Part shown: one piece after another, positions 1 through 8,789 of the stretch
How positions within the stretch are numbered: the stretch's first letter is position 1
How the letters are laid out: every line of letters begins with the position of its first letter
From: JAWVFM01 sp963739355
GTDB taxonomy: Bacteria; Actinomycetota; Thermoleophilia; Solirubrobacterales; 70-9
NCBI GenBank assembly: GCA_963739355.1
Contig: CAVUAD010000007.1
Location: 1,116,001 to 1,180,000 of the forward strand
Length of the DNA: 64,000 nucleotides
Reading direction: 5' to 3'
Notes under the pieces: model-generated
Databases searched by the model: none
What the model was told of the DNA's origin: nothing
Seen by the model: the letters and a program-made list of their open reading frames with translations, nothing else
Made by a program: the position numbers and the translations under genes

Positions 1-982
1 CGGCGAGCTCCTGCGGGACCTCCTCGCCCGCCTGCTCCAGCCGCACCTTCTCCAAGGCGGTCTCGAGCGCGGCCTGCGACTGCTCGCGCTGCTCCTCCGG
101 CGCCGCGGCGAGCATCTGCTCGAGCCCGGCCTTCAGCTTCTCCCAGATCCGCGGGACAGCGAAGAACCAGGTCGGCTGCACCGACGGCAGGTAGGCGATG
201 ACCTCGCGCGCGTCCGGGCAGCAGGTGACGGTGAAGCCGCAGAGCATCGGCAGGTAGTGGCTGACGTTGCGCTCCGCGATGTGGGCCATCGGCAGGTAGG
301 AGACGATCCGCCCGCCGTCCGGGAAGTCGATGATCTCGTCGTAGGAGCGGACGGTCTCGCAGATGTTGGCGTGCGTGATCTGCACGCCCTTCGGCGGGCC
401 TGTTGTCCCGGACGTGTAGATCAGGGTGAGGACGTCGTCGGGCTCGACGGCCCGCCAGGTGGCCTCGAAGTCGAAGTCGGGGTCGCCACCCGCGACGAGC
501 TCGTCGAGCGAGATCGTGCCCTCGGGGGCGTCGCCGTCGGCGACCACCACGGTCTCGACGCTCGTGCCCTCCTTCGCGGCGAGAATCGTGTCGATGAAGG
601 CCTGCTCGGTGATCACGACCTTGCTGGCGGAGTCCGACAGCAGGTGCTGGATCTGGTCAACCGTGTAGGTGTTGTAGATCGAGAACGGCGTTGCGCCAAG
701 GTGCATCACGCCCGCGTCGGCGAAGTGGAACTCCGGCCGGTTGGTGAGCATGAGCGCGACCGTGTCGTCGCGGGTAACGCCGCGAGCCCGGAGGCCGGCC
801 GCGATGCCCTTCGCACGCTCCGAGTACTCACTCCACGTGCAGGTGAACTCGTCGTCCTTCGTCCGGATGGCGGGCCGGTCCGGATGGGCCGCCGCCGTCG
901 CCTGGAACGCCTCGCATGCAGTCTTTGCCTCGAGGGCAGCGTGCGTCACCGTGCCCCTCTCGGCGCTCGTAATCGCCTCCAT
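1..982 (-). CDS. Long-chain fatty acid-CoA ligase (AMP-binding), C-terminus outside the window
   Basis: Activates fatty acids to acyl-CoA through an acyl-adenylate. The reading frame begins at ATG 982 and stays open to the window edge, giving about 327 N-terminal residues of a protein that normally has about 600. The adenylate-forming P-loop signature YTSGTTGPPKG is at residues 189-199 and is followed by VQITHAN. Further on SYLPMAHIAERN and PRIWEKL match the long-chain (FadD15/FAA1-like) subgroup rather than short-chain or amino-acid activating relatives. It is the last of a run of minus-strand genes, 59 bases downstream of rseP. The exact substrate chain length cannot be read from this part. 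Family assignment is secure. Confidence 0.9.
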   Translation of the reverse strand, partial: MEAITSAERGTVTHAALEAKTACEAFQATAAAHPDRPAIRTKDDEFTCTWSEYSERAKGIAAGLRARGVTRDDTVALMLTNRPEFHFADAGVMHLGATPFSIYNTYTVDQIQHLLSDSASKVVITEQAFIDTILAAKEGTSVETVVVADGDAPEGTISLDELVAGGDPDFDFEATWRAVEPDDVLTLIYTSGTTGPPKGVQITHANICETVRSYDEIIDFPDGGRIVSYLPMAHIAERNVSHYLPMLCGFTVTCCPDAREVIAYLPSVQPTWFFAVPRIWEKLKAGLEQMLAAAPEEQREQSQAALETALEKVRLEQAGEEVPQELA

Positions 983-1041
983 GAGCGGAGCCTACCCGCC
1001 GGACGCCGTTCGCGCACGCCGAACCGGCCGGGGAACGCCCG

Positions 1042-2145
1042 TCAGTGCAGGTGAAACCCTGGTCCGGCGAGCTTCGAGATGTCGTTGTGAAGCCCCACGG
1101 CAAACAGCATCAGGACGAGGACGAAGCCGACCACGCTGGCCCCCTCGATCACCCTGAACGGCACCGGGCGCCCGCGCACCTTCTCGACGACGCTCCAGAA
1201 GATGTGCCCGCCGTCCAGCGGCAGGAACGGGAAGAGGTTCACGATCGCCAGCGAGAGGCTGATGATCGCGATCAGCGTCAGGGCCTCGCGCACGCCGAAG
1301 CTCACCGCCTGCTCGGTCAGCGTGAAGCCGCCGACGATGCCGTGGAGGTGCTTGCGCTCCTGCGAGTTGAACAGCTGGGCGATGCGCGAGACCGTCCCGG
1401 ACGTGACGCTCCACATGGCGCTCACCGCCTCGTGAGCCGCGCCCGGGACCGACTCGTTGACGTCCACGAGGCCCGTCCCCTCGAACCCGAACCCGATCCG
1501 GTGGCGGGCCGGGTTGATGTGCGTGTCGTAGTAGGGCCTGATCTGGAAGCTCTTGATCTGGCCGTCGCGCTTCACGACGAAGCGCACCGGCTCCTTCGAC
1601 CTGCAGCCGCCCGTCTGCTGGCCCGCGCAGGTGTCGCGGTTGACCGAGTTGCTGATCTTCGCGGCCTGCCGCTCGACGTCGCCGGTCACCTCGATGCCGT
1701 TGACCGAGACCACCTGGTCGCCGGTGCGCAGGTACTTCGCCGCGGGCGTCCCCTTCTGGATGCTCGCGACGCTCAGGGTCGTCGGCTTCTGGACGCCGAA
1801 CGCGAGGAAGAAGAGGATCACGAAGGCGATGACGATGTTCACGAACGGCCCGGCGCCGATTACGACGATCCGCTTCCAGACCGGCTGTGCGTAATACGCC
1901 CGCGGTGCGACCTCCGGAGGCAGCTCCTCCTCCGGGTTCATCCCCGTGATCTTCACGAAGCCCCCGAGCGGGATGGCGCCGACTCCGTACTCGGTCTCGC
2001 CGCGCTTGCGCTTGAAGATCGCCGGCGGGAAGAAGAGGTAGAAGCGCTCCACGCGCATGCCCACGGCCTTCGCCGCGGTGAAGTGCCCCGCCTCGTGGGC
2101 GATCACGAGGAACGCGAACCCGGCTGCCGCGAGGACGTAGCTCAC
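1042..2145 (-). CDS. rseP: Site-2 intramembrane zinc metalloprotease (RseP family)
   Basis: Membrane protease that cuts single-pass membrane substrates such as anti-sigma factors, in the cytoplasmic membrane. The HEAGH zinc motif sits at residues 17-21 inside the first membrane segment, and the third ligand motif LDGG is at about 310-313 in the C-terminal membrane segment. Between them is one PDZ-like region (VASIQKGTPA..LRTGDQVVSVNG). At 367 residues it is shorter than the 450-residue two-PDZ E. coli enzyme and typical of Gram-positive forms. The GTG start overlaps the dxr stop codon (GTGA), so the two are probably co-translated. The dxr-rseP pairing is common in bacteria. Substrate unknown. 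Confidence 0.93.
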   Translation of the reverse strand: MSYVLAAAGFAFLVIAHEAGHFTAAKAVGMRVERFYLFFPPAIFKRKRGETEYGVGAIPLGGFVKITGMNPEEELPPEVAPRAYYAQPVWKRIVVIGAGPFVNIVIAFVILFFLAFGVQKPTTLSVASIQKGTPAAKYLRTGDQVVSVNGIEVTGDVERQAAKISNSVNRDTCAGQQTGGCRSKEPVRFVVKRDGQIKSFQIRPYYDTHINPARHRIGFGFEGTGLVDVNESVPGAAHEAVSAMWSVTSGTVSRIAQLFNSQERKHLHGIVGGFTLTEQAVSFGVREALTLIAIISLSLAIVNLFPFLPLDGGHIFWSVVEKVRGRPVPFRVIEGASVVGFVLVLMLFAVGLHNDISKLAGPGFHLH

Positions 2146-3290
2146 CGCAGCGCCCCAGCGCCCTCGCAGAGGCCCTCAGCGTGCCTGCGTGCCTCCGCGT
2201 CCACGGCGAAGAGGTCCTCGAAGTGCGTGGGCTGCCGGGGCGGGAGCGCCTCCAGGGTCGCCTCGACGACCCCCGCGATCGCCGTGAACGGGATCCGGCG
2301 CTCCAGGAACGCCGCCACGGCGACCTCGTCGGCCGCGTTGAGCACGCACGGGGCCGTGCCGCCGAGCTCGCCGGCTTCACGCGCCAGGCGCAGGCACGGA
2401 AACGCCTCCGCGTCGGGCGCCTCGAAGGTCAGCTCGCCCACGGCGGCAAGGTCCAGCGCCGGGACGGGCACGTCGATCCGCTCCGGGTAGTGGAGCGCGT
2501 AGGAGATCGGGACGCGCATGTCGGGGTGCCCGGCGTGTGCGAGCGAGGCGCCGTCGCAGAGATGAACCAGGCCGTGCACGATCGACTGCGGGTGGACGAC
2601 AACGTCGATCGACTCGTAGGGCACGCCGAACAGCAGGTGGGCCTCGATCACCTCGAAGCCCTTGTTCATGAGGGTCGCGGAGCCGATCGTGACGCGCCCT
2701 CCCATCTCCCAGGTCGGGTGTGCCAGCGCCTCCTCGGGCGTGATGTCGGCGAAGTCGACGCGCCCGCGGAACGGGCCGCCCGATGCCGTCAGCACCAGGC
2801 GCTCGACGCTTCCGGTCTGCGCGGCCTCGATCAGCTGGAAGAGGGCGGAGTGCTCGGAGTCCACGGGGAGGATTCGCGCGCCGCTCGCCTCCGCCAGCGC
2901 GACGACCAGCTCGCCGCCGACCACCAGGCTCTCCTTGTTGGCGAGCGCGACGTCCAGGCCCTCTGTGAGCGCGACGATCGTGGGCCCGAGACCCGCGGTG
3001 CCCACGATGCCGTTCAGCACGAGATCCGCCTCGGAGGAGGCGATCAGCTCGCGAACTCCCTCCTCGCCGGCCAGCACCTGCCCGCTCCAGGCATCCCGCG
3101 CCGCCACGGCGGCTGCCTCGTCGGCGAGGGCCACCGCCGGGACGCCGTGCTCGCGGGCCTGCTCGAGGGCTCGCTCCCAGCTCGACGCGGCGGAGAGGCC
3201 CGCCACCTGCAGCTCGCCCGAGCGCGACACGACGTCGAGAGCCTGCTCGCCGATCGACCCGGTCGAGCCCAGGATGAGAACCCGCTTCAT
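2142..3290 (-). CDS. dxr: 1-deoxy-D-xylulose 5-phosphate reductoisomerase
   Basis: Second step of the MEP isoprenoid pathway: converts DXP to 2-C-methyl-erythritol 4-phosphate with NADPH. The N-terminus has the dinucleotide-binding motif GSTGSIGEQ at residues 8-16, then ALANKESLVVGG and PVDSEHSALFQ, which carry metal- and substrate-binding residues (DSEHS), and GGRVTIGSATLMNKGFEVIEA in the catalytic domain. ATG 3290 (MKRVLIL) is preferred over an in-frame TTG nine bases upstream because it aligns with the family start. At 382 residues the length is normal. Its product feeds UppS, encoded nearby, via IPP/DMAPP. The stop overlaps the rseP start. Confidence 0.96.
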   Translation of the reverse strand: MKRVLILGSTGSIGEQALDVVSRSGELQVAGLSAASSWERALEQAREHGVPAVALADEAAAVAARDAWSGQVLAGEEGVRELIASSEADLVLNGIVGTAGLGPTIVALTEGLDVALANKESLVVGGELVVALAEASGARILPVDSEHSALFQLIEAAQTGSVERLVLTASGGPFRGRVDFADITPEEALAHPTWEMGGRVTIGSATLMNKGFEVIEAHLLFGVPYESIDVVVHPQSIVHGLVHLCDGASLAHAGHPDMRVPISYALHYPERIDVPVPALDLAAVGELTFEAPDAEAFPCLRLAREAGELGGTAPCVLNAADEVAVAAFLERRIPFTAIAGVVEATLEALPPRQPTHFEDLFAVDAEARRHAEGLCEGAGALR

Positions 3291-3328
3291 CGGTGGCAAG
3301 TCTAGGGAGGCTCTTTATCCTCGCCCTA

Positions 3329-4108
3329 ATGCCGCGGAAGCAGCCTGTGGGTGCCCATGTGGAGCGCGAGGAGCCTCTTGCGCACGCGCAGGAGCTCGGC
3401 GCCGACTGCCTGCAGCTCTTCCTCTCGAGCCCGCAGAGCTGGAAGAAGCCGCCGGACCGCGACGACGCCGAGGACCTGCGGAGCTGCGGCATGCCCGTGT
3501 ACGTCCACGCGCCCTACCTGATCAACGTCTGCTCGCCGAAGAACAACATCCGCTACGGCTCGCGCAAGATCCTCACCCAGACCTGCGAGGCCGCGGCCGC
3601 GATCGGCGCCGCCGCGGTCATCGTCCACGCCGGTCACGCCGAGGACGGCATCGAGGCGGGCGTCGGGCGCTGGCCGCGCACCCTCGAGATGCTGGATTCC
3701 GAGGTGCCGGTCTACATCGAGAACACGGCGGGCGGCGACAACGCCGTGGCCCGGCGCTTCGACGCACTCGCCAGGCTCTGGGAGGCGATCGGCGCCTCGG
3801 ACCACGACGTGGATCTCGGGTTCTGCTTCGACACCTGCCACGCGCACGCGGCCGGCGAGGAGCTGGGCGACGCGATCGAGCGCGTTACCGCGATCGTCGG
3901 CGCGATCGACCTGCTGCACGCCAACGACTCGCGCGACCCCGCGGGGACGGGAGCCGACCGCCACGCCAACCTCGGCTCGGGCCAGGTCGGCGACGAGAAC
4001 CTGAGGGCGATGATCGCCGCGGCGCGCGCCCCGGTGGTCGTCGAGACGCCGGGCGGCGCCGATGCGATGCGCGCCGACCTCGACTTCGTCCGCGCGGCGC
4101 TCGGCTAG
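3329..4108 (+). CDS. nfo: Endonuclease IV (AP endonuclease)
   Basis: Cuts DNA 5' of abasic sites in base excision repair. All nine metal ligands expected for the family's TIM barrel appear in order: H in VYVHAPY, H in VIVHAGH, E in YIENTAGG, D and H in FDTCHAH, H in LLHAND, D and H in ADRHANLG, and E in VVETPGG. The usual N-terminal S-x-AGG segment after GAHV is replaced by an unrelated stretch (GAHVEREEPL), so the N-terminal loop is divergent. ATG 3329 fits GAHV near the N-terminus; a GTG at 3293 would add 12 residues and overlap the dxr start. It is on the opposite strand from its neighbours, and its TAG stop overlaps the cdsA stop (ctag). Confidence 0.9.
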   Translation: MPRKQPVGAHVEREEPLAHAQELGADCLQLFLSSPQSWKKPPDRDDAEDLRSCGMPVYVHAPYLINVCSPKNNIRYGSRKILTQTCEAAAAIGAAAVIVHAGHAEDGIEAGVGRWPRTLEMLDSEVPVYIENTAGGDNAVARRFDALARLWEAIGASDHDVDLGFCFDTCHAHAAGEELGDAIERVTAIVGAIDLLHANDSRDPAGTGADRHANLGSGQVGDENLRAMIAAARAPVVVETPGGADAMRADLDFVRAALG

Positions 4109-5016
4109 TAGACGAGCGCCTGCGCGAGGTAGTAACCGACCACGATCGTGAAGAGCACGGCGTCGAGGCGGTCGAGCGCCCCCCCGTGCGGCCCGAACAG
4201 GCGGCCGGTGTCCTTCACGCGGAGGTCGCGCTTGACCAGTGATTGGAAGAGATCGCCAACCGGCGCGGTTATCGCGACGCAGAAGCCGATCGCCAGCGCG
4301 TCGATGCCGGTCAGCCAGTCCTGGTAGAGGCCGGCGAACCAGAAGGCGAGCGTCCCCCCGGCGACGCCGATCACGAGGCCCTCGATGGTCTTGTTCGGGG
4401 AGGTGCGAGGCGCGAGCTTGTGGCGGCCCACCATGCGCCCGCCGAAGTAGGCGAACGTGTCGGTCAGGAACGTCCCGACGAGCACGTCCACCAGCAGGGC
4501 GCCGCCGTGGAGCGGGAGCTGGCGCAGGAGCACCGCGTGCGCGAACGGCACGGCGATCCAGCCGATCCCCAGCCACGTGAACGCGAACGACGTCGTGATC
4601 CCCCCGCGCTCCTCCCGTGGCAAAGCCGCGAGGAACATCGCGGGGAAGGCGGCGGCGCCGACGATGACCATCTGGTACTGGCCGCCGTAGTACGCCGCGA
4701 CGACCAGGGCCACGGCGACCGCGAAGGCGACCACGTCGAAGGGCCGGGCGTCGCGGCCCATCTTGAAGAGCTCGGCCATCGTCAGGCAGGCGAAGGCCGC
4801 CATCGCGGCGGCGAAGAGGAGTCCCCCGACGGCGATGGCCACGACGACCGCGACGATCCATGGCAGCGCCCAGGCGACCCGGGCGACGGTCTCGTTGCCC
4901 CGGCGTCGTTGAGGCTGAGGAGGCGGCGGAGGCATCTCCTCGCGCAGTGGCGCGAACTCGGGGTCCAGGTTGACGCGCTGACGCGGCCCGGCGGGCCGGC
5001 GAGGGGGGAAGTCCAT
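4105..5016 (-). CDS. cdsA: Phosphatidate cytidylyltransferase
   Basis: Integral membrane enzyme that makes CDP-diacylglycerol from phosphatidic acid and CTP. The CDS signature is visible near the C-terminus: S-L-V-K-R, then KDTGRLFGPHGGALDRLDA with the catalytic Asp/Lys set. Upstream are multiple hydrophobic segments (for example WALPWIVAVVVAIAVGGLLF). The first 45 residues are Pro/Arg-rich and cytosolic. At 303 residues it is slightly longer than E. coli CdsA because of that tail. It lies 13 bases after uppS, completing the common frr-uppS-cdsA order. The stop codon overlaps that of the convergent endonuclease IV gene. Confidence 0.95.
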   Translation of the reverse strand: MDFPPRRPAGPRQRVNLDPEFAPLREEMPPPPPQPQRRRGNETVARVAWALPWIVAVVVAIAVGGLLFAAAMAAFACLTMAELFKMGRDARPFDVVAFAVAVALVVAAYYGGQYQMVIVGAAAFPAMFLAALPREERGGITTSFAFTWLGIGWIAVPFAHAVLLRQLPLHGGALLVDVLVGTFLTDTFAYFGGRMVGRHKLAPRTSPNKTIEGLVIGVAGGTLAFWFAGLYQDWLTGIDALAIGFCVAITAPVGDLFQSLVKRDLRVKDTGRLFGPHGGALDRLDAVLFTIVVGYYLAQALVY

Positions 5017-5029
5017 GGCCCCGCCGACC

Positions 5030-5692
5030 CTACCGGCCGCCGAAGCGGCGCTGGCGCTCCTCGAACTCGGCGAGGGACTCCTCGAACGCCTCGCGGCTGA
5101 AGTCGGGCCAGAGCTCGTCGCGGAAGACCAGTTCAGAGTACGCGCACTGCCAGAGCAGGAAGTTCGAGGTTCGCAGCTCGCCGGACGTGCGGATCAGGAG
5201 ATCCGGGTCATGCATGTCGGGCGCGTAGAGCGCCGCGCGGAACTCGTCCTCCCCTCCCTCGGTGAACGTCCGCGCGGCGTCGACGAGCTCCGCCCGCCCC
5301 CCGTAGTTGAACGCGACGAACAGCGTGATCCGCTCGTTGGCCGCGGTCGTCTCCTCCGCCCACTCCATGCGCTTGACGAGCTCGGCGGCCACGCCCTCGC
5401 GGCGGCCGATGAACCTCATCCGCACGCCCTCCTCGTGAAGCTCCGGCGTCTCGGCGTCGATGCGCTGGCCGAACATCTCCATCAGCCCGGCGACCTCGGT
5501 CTCCGGGCGTGACCAGTTCTCGGTCGAAAAGGAGAACACCGTGAGCTCCTCGACCCCGAGGTCGACGGCGTCGCGGAGCCGGGCCTTCACCACGTCCGCG
5601 CCCGCACGGTGTCCCTCGATGGGGTCGAGGCCCCGCTCGGCCGCCCAGCGCCCATTGCCGTCGGTGATGATCGCTACGTACTTCGGCGCCAC
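5030..5692 (-). CDS. uppS: Isoprenyl (undecaprenyl) diphosphate synthase
   Basis: cis-Prenyltransferase that extends farnesyl diphosphate with IPP to the C55 lipid carrier used for peptidoglycan. The catalytic Asp is D11 in TDGNGRWA. The FSFSTENWSRP and RTSGELRTSNFLLWQ motifs follow, then the C-terminal E-L-V-F-x-D-E-LWPDF segment that binds IPP. At 220 residues it is slightly short but complete. GTG 5692 is the only start close to the conserved VAIITDGN. It lies 12 bases after frr. Chain length cannot be decided from sequence alone; some actinobacteria make shorter cis-prenyls with related enzymes. Confidence 0.94.
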   Translation of the reverse strand: MAPKYVAIITDGNGRWAAERGLDPIEGHRAGADVVKARLRDAVDLGVEELTVFSFSTENWSRPETEVAGLMEMFGQRIDAETPELHEEGVRMRFIGRREGVAAELVKRMEWAEETTAANERITLFVAFNYGGRAELVDAARTFTEGGEDEFRAALYAPDMHDPDLLIRTSGELRTSNFLLWQCAYSELVFRDELWPDFSREAFEESLAEFEERQRRFGGR

Positions 5693-5704
5693 GGGCGTGG
5701 TCGC

Positions 5705-6271
5705 TCAGATCTCGAGGATCTCGTCCTCTTTCGCCTTCAGGAGCTCGTCGATCTCCTTCGTGGCCGAGTCGGTCCGCTTCTGCAGATCGGCCTCCGCGCG
5801 GTGCTCGTCGTCCTCGCCGACCTCGCCCTCCTTCTTGAGCTCGCGGAGGTCGTGCATGACGTCCCTGCGGATGTTGCGGACGGCGACCCTGCCCTCCTCG
5901 GCCACGCCGTGGACCACCTTGACGAGCTCCTTGCGGCGCTCCTCGTTGAGCTCGGGGATCTGGAGGCGGATGACGTTCCCGTCGTTGGACGGGGTGAGGC
6001 CGACGTCGGACTCGAGGATGGCCTTCTCGATCGCCTTGATCGAGTTCTTGTCGTAGGGCGTGAGCGTCAGGAGACGCGCGTCGGGCGCGGCGACGTTCGC
6101 GAGCTGCCGCAGCTCGGTGGCGGCGCCGTAGTAGTCCACGACGATGCGATCGAGCAGGTGCGGGCTGGCGCGGCCCGTGCGAACCGTGCCCATCTCGTGG
6201 CGGCACGACTCGACCGACTTCGTCATCCGCTCCCTGGCGTCGGCCAGGAACTCGTCGGTGATCTCGGCCAT
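5705..6271 (-). CDS. frr: Ribosome recycling factor
   Basis: Splits the post-termination ribosome together with EF-G. The 188-residue length and the family motifs fit throughout: VRTGRASPHLLDRI, VDYYGAATELRQLANV, LTPYDKNSIKAIEKAI, GNVIRLQIPELNEERRKELVK and AVRNIRRD. The C-terminal helix ends in LLKAKEDEILEI. The ATG overlaps the pyrH stop by one base (TGATG), the usual arrangement for re-initiation. It is part of the rpsB-tsf-pyrH-frr order conserved across bacteria. Confidence 0.97.
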   Translation of the reverse strand: MAEITDEFLADARERMTKSVESCRHEMGTVRTGRASPHLLDRIVVDYYGAATELRQLANVAAPDARLLTLTPYDKNSIKAIEKAILESDVGLTPSNDGNVIRLQIPELNEERRKELVKVVHGVAEEGRVAVRNIRRDVMHDLRELKKEGEVGEDDEHRAEADLQKRTDSATKEIDELLKAKEDEILEI

Positions 6272-7023
6272 CAGGCGGGGACCCTATCGCCGTTTCGCGG
6301 CGCGCCCGAGTGCACGTAGGTGCCGACGCGCTCCCCACCGACGATCCGGGCGATGTTCAGCTCGTCGGCCATGTTGAAGACGTAGATCGGCAGCTCGTTG
6401 TCCATGCACAGCGACAGCGCCGTCGAGTCCATGACCCGCAAGCCGCGCTCGATGGCCTCGCGATGGCTGATCTCGCCGAGGAAGCGCGCGTCGGGGACCT
6501 CCGCCGGGTCGGCGTCGTAGACGCCCTCCACCCCATGCTTCGCCATCAGGATCGCCTCGGCGTGGATCTCGAGGGCGCGCAGGGCGGCCGCGGTGTCGGT
6601 GGTGAAGAACGGGTTGCCGGTGCCGGCGGCAAAGATGACGACGCGGCCCTTCTCCAGGTGGCGAATCGCGCGGCGGCGGATGTAGGGCTCCGCAACCTCG
6701 GTGACCTCGATCGCGGAGAGCACCCGGGTGTCGGCGCCAGCCTTCTCCAGCGCGTCCTGGAGGGTCAGGGCGTTGAGAACCGTGGCCAGCATGCCCATGT
6801 AGTCGGCGGTCGCCCGGTCCATCCCCTCGGCGGCGCCCGCCAGTCCCCGGTAGATGTTGCCCGCGCCGACGACGACGGCCACCTCCACCCCGGACTCCAC
6901 CGTCTCGTGGACCTGGCGCGCGATCCGCTGCACCTCGTCCGGATCGGTCCCGTACTCGAGTGAGCCCATGAGCGACTCGCCCGAGAGCTTCAGCAGGATT
7001 CGCTTGAAGGCAGGTTCCGCCAC
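6271..7023 (-). CDS. pyrH: Uridylate kinase
   Basis: Phosphorylates UMP to UDP; a hexameric amino-acid-kinase-fold enzyme regulated by GTP and UTP. Seen: KRILLKLSGESL near the N-terminus, VVVGAGNIYRG for phosphate binding, GATADYMGML-type segment (DRATADYMGMLATVLNAL), VIFAAGTGNPFFTTDTAAALRA for UMP binding, and DADPAEVPDA. At 250 residues it has a normal length. The start is GTG 7023, 24 bases after tsf. It supplies pyrimidine nucleotides and lies in the translation-factor operon as in most bacteria. Confidence 0.97.
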   Translation of the reverse strand: MAEPAFKRILLKLSGESLMGSLEYGTDPDEVQRIARQVHETVESGVEVAVVVGAGNIYRGLAGAAEGMDRATADYMGMLATVLNALTLQDALEKAGADTRVLSAIEVTEVAEPYIRRRAIRHLEKGRVVIFAAGTGNPFFTTDTAAALRALEIHAEAILMAKHGVEGVYDADPAEVPDARFLGEISHREAIERGLRVMDSTALSLCMDNELPIYVFNMADELNIARIVGGERVGTYVHSGAPRNGDRVPA

Positions 7024-7047
7024 CGCGGGAAGCCTACGAGGTCGGGG

Positions 7048-7665
7048 CTAGTCCTGGCCCACGGCGAAGCGGGCGAAGCGGGCGATCTGGATGTTCTCGC
7101 CGGTCTTGGCCGCGAGCTCGGCGCGAAGCTCCTCGATGGTCTTGCCCTCGTAGCGATCCGTGCGGATGTGCTCCTGCTCGAGGAGCGCGACCTCCTTGGC
7201 CCATTTCGCAAGCTGTCCGTCGACGATCCGGCCGATCACGTCCTCGGGCTTGCCCTCCTCGCGGGCCTTGGCCTCGTGAACGGCGCGCTCGGCCTCGCGT
7301 GCCTCGTCGGTGATCTCCTCCGCAGATACGAACTGCGGCAGCGAGGGCGCCCCCGCGATGTGCACGGCCACCTCGCGCGCGAAGCCCTGGAAGTCCTCGC
7401 CGCGGGCGACGAAGTCCGTCTCGCAGCGCACCTCGACGAGCACGCCGACGGTCCCACCGGAGTGGATGTAGGACGCAACCGTTCCCTCGCTCGTCGCGCG
7501 ACCACTCCGTTTCGCAGCCGAGGCCTGACCCTTCGTGCGCAGGATCTTCACGGCCTCGTCGAAGTCGCCGCTCGCCTCGGCCAGCGCGGCCCTGCAGTCG
7601 AGGATCCCGGCGCCCGTCTGCTCGCGCAGCCGCTTGACGTCGACTGCCGATACGTCGGGGCTCAC
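7048..7665 (-). CDS. tsf: Elongation factor Ts, short form
   Basis: Nucleotide exchange factor for EF-Tu. Residues 1-45 form the UBA-like N-domain (VKRLREQTGAGILDCRAAL) and EVRCETDFVARGEDF marks the core TDF-V motif that contacts EF-Tu. At 205 residues it has a single core subdomain, like short forms in Thermus and cyanobacteria, rather than the 280-residue E. coli form. The start is GTG 7665, which overlaps the rpsB stop (GTGA). The end of the core (TIEELRAELAAKTGENIQIARFARF) is intact, so it is not a truncation. Confidence 0.95.
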   Translation of the reverse strand: MSPDVSAVDVKRLREQTGAGILDCRAALAEASGDFDEAVKILRTKGQASAAKRSGRATSEGTVASYIHSGGTVGVLVEVRCETDFVARGEDFQGFAREVAVHIAGAPSLPQFVSAEEITDEAREAERAVHEAKAREEGKPEDVIGRIVDGQLAKWAKEVALLEQEHIRTDRYEGKTIEELRAELAAKTGENIQIARFARFAVGQD

Positions 7666-8564
7666 GCGCCGCCCTCCGGCGCGGGAGCGGCGGGCTGCTG
7701 CTGGGCAGGTGCCTGCTCCGCGGCCGAAGCTGCCTGAGCGCGCTCGGCCTCGGCCGCTGCCTTTGCCGCCTCCTCGGCCTCCTTGCGAGCCTGCTCCTCG
7801 GCTTCGCGCTTCGCTCGCGCCTCAGCCTCGGCCCGGCGGCGCTCCTCCTCCTCGGCCTGGCGCTTGGCCTCGGCGGCACGGAACGTGTTCGCGGACTCCT
7901 CGGCCGCTTCGCCGATCGCGCCGACGACGAGCCTGCACGAGCGGATCGCGTCGTCGTTGCCGGGGATCGGGTAGTTCACCGGGATCGGGTCGACGTTGGT
8001 GTCGACGAGGCCGATGATCGGGATGCGGAGCCGCTCGGCCTCGTGGAGGGCGATCGTCTCCGTCTTCAGGTCGCAGATCACGATCGCCTGCGGCAGCTTC
8101 TTCATGTCGCGGACGCCGCCGAGGTTGTACTCGAGCCGCTCGAGCTCGGACTCCATGGTCATCCGCTCCTTGGTCGGCAGGAGCTCCAGCTTGCCTTCCG
8201 TCTTGAGCTCCGTGAGCTCGTGCAGACGGTCGATTCGCTGGGAGATCGTCTGGAAGTTCGTGAGCAGGCCGCCGAGCCAGCGCTGGTTGACGTACGGCAT
8301 GTCGCAGCGCTTCGCCCACTCGGCGACGGCGTCCTGCGCCTGCTTCTTCGTGCCGACGAAGAGGATCGATCCCCCCCGTCCGGCCACCTCGGCGGCGAAG
8401 CTGCACGCGTCGTGGAGCAGCTGCTCGGTCTGCATGAGGTCGATGATGTGGATCCCGTCGCGCTCGCCCCAGATGTAGCGGGCCATGCGCGGGTTCCAGC
8501 GGCGCGTCTGGTGGCCGAAATGGAGGCCGGCCTCCAGCAGCTCCTTGATCCCAGGCTCGGGCAC
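7662..8564 (-). CDS. rpsB: Ribosomal protein S2 with charged C-terminal extension
   Basis: Small-subunit ribosomal protein. The S2 motifs are clear: LLEAGLHFGHQTRRWNPRM, YIWGERDGIHIIDL, LFVGTKKQAQDAV, NQRWLGGLLTNF and VDTNVDPIPVNYPIPGNDDAIRS. The canonical fold ends near residue 235. The remaining roughly 65 residues are an Ala/Glu/Arg-rich, probably helical tail (EEERRRAEAEARAKREAEE) finishing in Ala/Pro/Gln. The start codon is GTG 8564, preceded by a weak GGGAAG element. It is first gene of the rpsB-tsf-pyrH-frr-uppS-cdsA run. Similar tails occur on S2 of other actinobacteria; their role is not known to me. Confidence 0.96.
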   Translation of the reverse strand: MPEPGIKELLEAGLHFGHQTRRWNPRMARYIWGERDGIHIIDLMQTEQLLHDACSFAAEVAGRGGSILFVGTKKQAQDAVAEWAKRCDMPYVNQRWLGGLLTNFQTISQRIDRLHELTELKTEGKLELLPTKERMTMESELERLEYNLGGVRDMKKLPQAIVICDLKTETIALHEAERLRIPIIGLVDTNVDPIPVNYPIPGNDDAIRSCRLVVGAIGEAAEESANTFRAAEAKRQAEEEERRRAEAEARAKREAEEQARKEAEEAAKAAAEAERAQAASAAEQAPAQQQPAAPAPEGGA

Positions 8565-8694
8565 TTGGTCTTCCCTTCGATGCTCGGTTTACATCCCTCG
8601 AGGCTCACGGGGACCCGGTCTTCGCCTGACGCTGGTCGGCGGGCCGGGCAGGGCCCCGATCCCTCTCGAGGGGGTCGATTGCCTTACGGGGCGG

Positions 8695-8700
8695 ATTGTA
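8695..8700 (-). promoter_or_regulatory. Candidate -10 element of the rpsB operon
   Basis: The minus strand reads TACAAT here, 131 bases before the rpsB start, five of six matches to the -10 consensus. No good -35 lies 16-18 bases upstream, so the call is tentative. A leader of about 120 bases would remain. It contains a GC-rich region (8650-8685) that could fold, and might hold the S2 autoregulatory site. Confidence 0.3.
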
Positions 8701-8723
8701 GGCGGCAACGATCGGTGGGCGCC

Positions 8724-8766
8724 GAGTGGACGAAAACGACATCCCTGTTGGCGAATTCGTCCACTC
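8724..8766 (-). terminator. Inverted repeat after rluD
   Basis: GAGTGGACGAA (8724-8734) and TTCGTCCACTC (8756-8766) are perfect 11-base arms around a 21-base loop. It sits 24 bases downstream of the rluD stop and upstream of the rpsB promoter candidate. It could end the sepF-side transcript or act as an operator for rpsB. There is no T-run on the minus strand, so intrinsic termination is uncertain. Confidence 0.4.
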
Positions 8767-8789
8767 ACCGCTTTCGTGGTGCCGCCGCC

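Noticed and set aside
2181..3305. Long plus-strand frames opposite dxr and other minus-strand genes
   Set aside because: They are antisense shadows in high-GC DNA; composition is Arg/Gly/Asp-heavy and no domain is seen.
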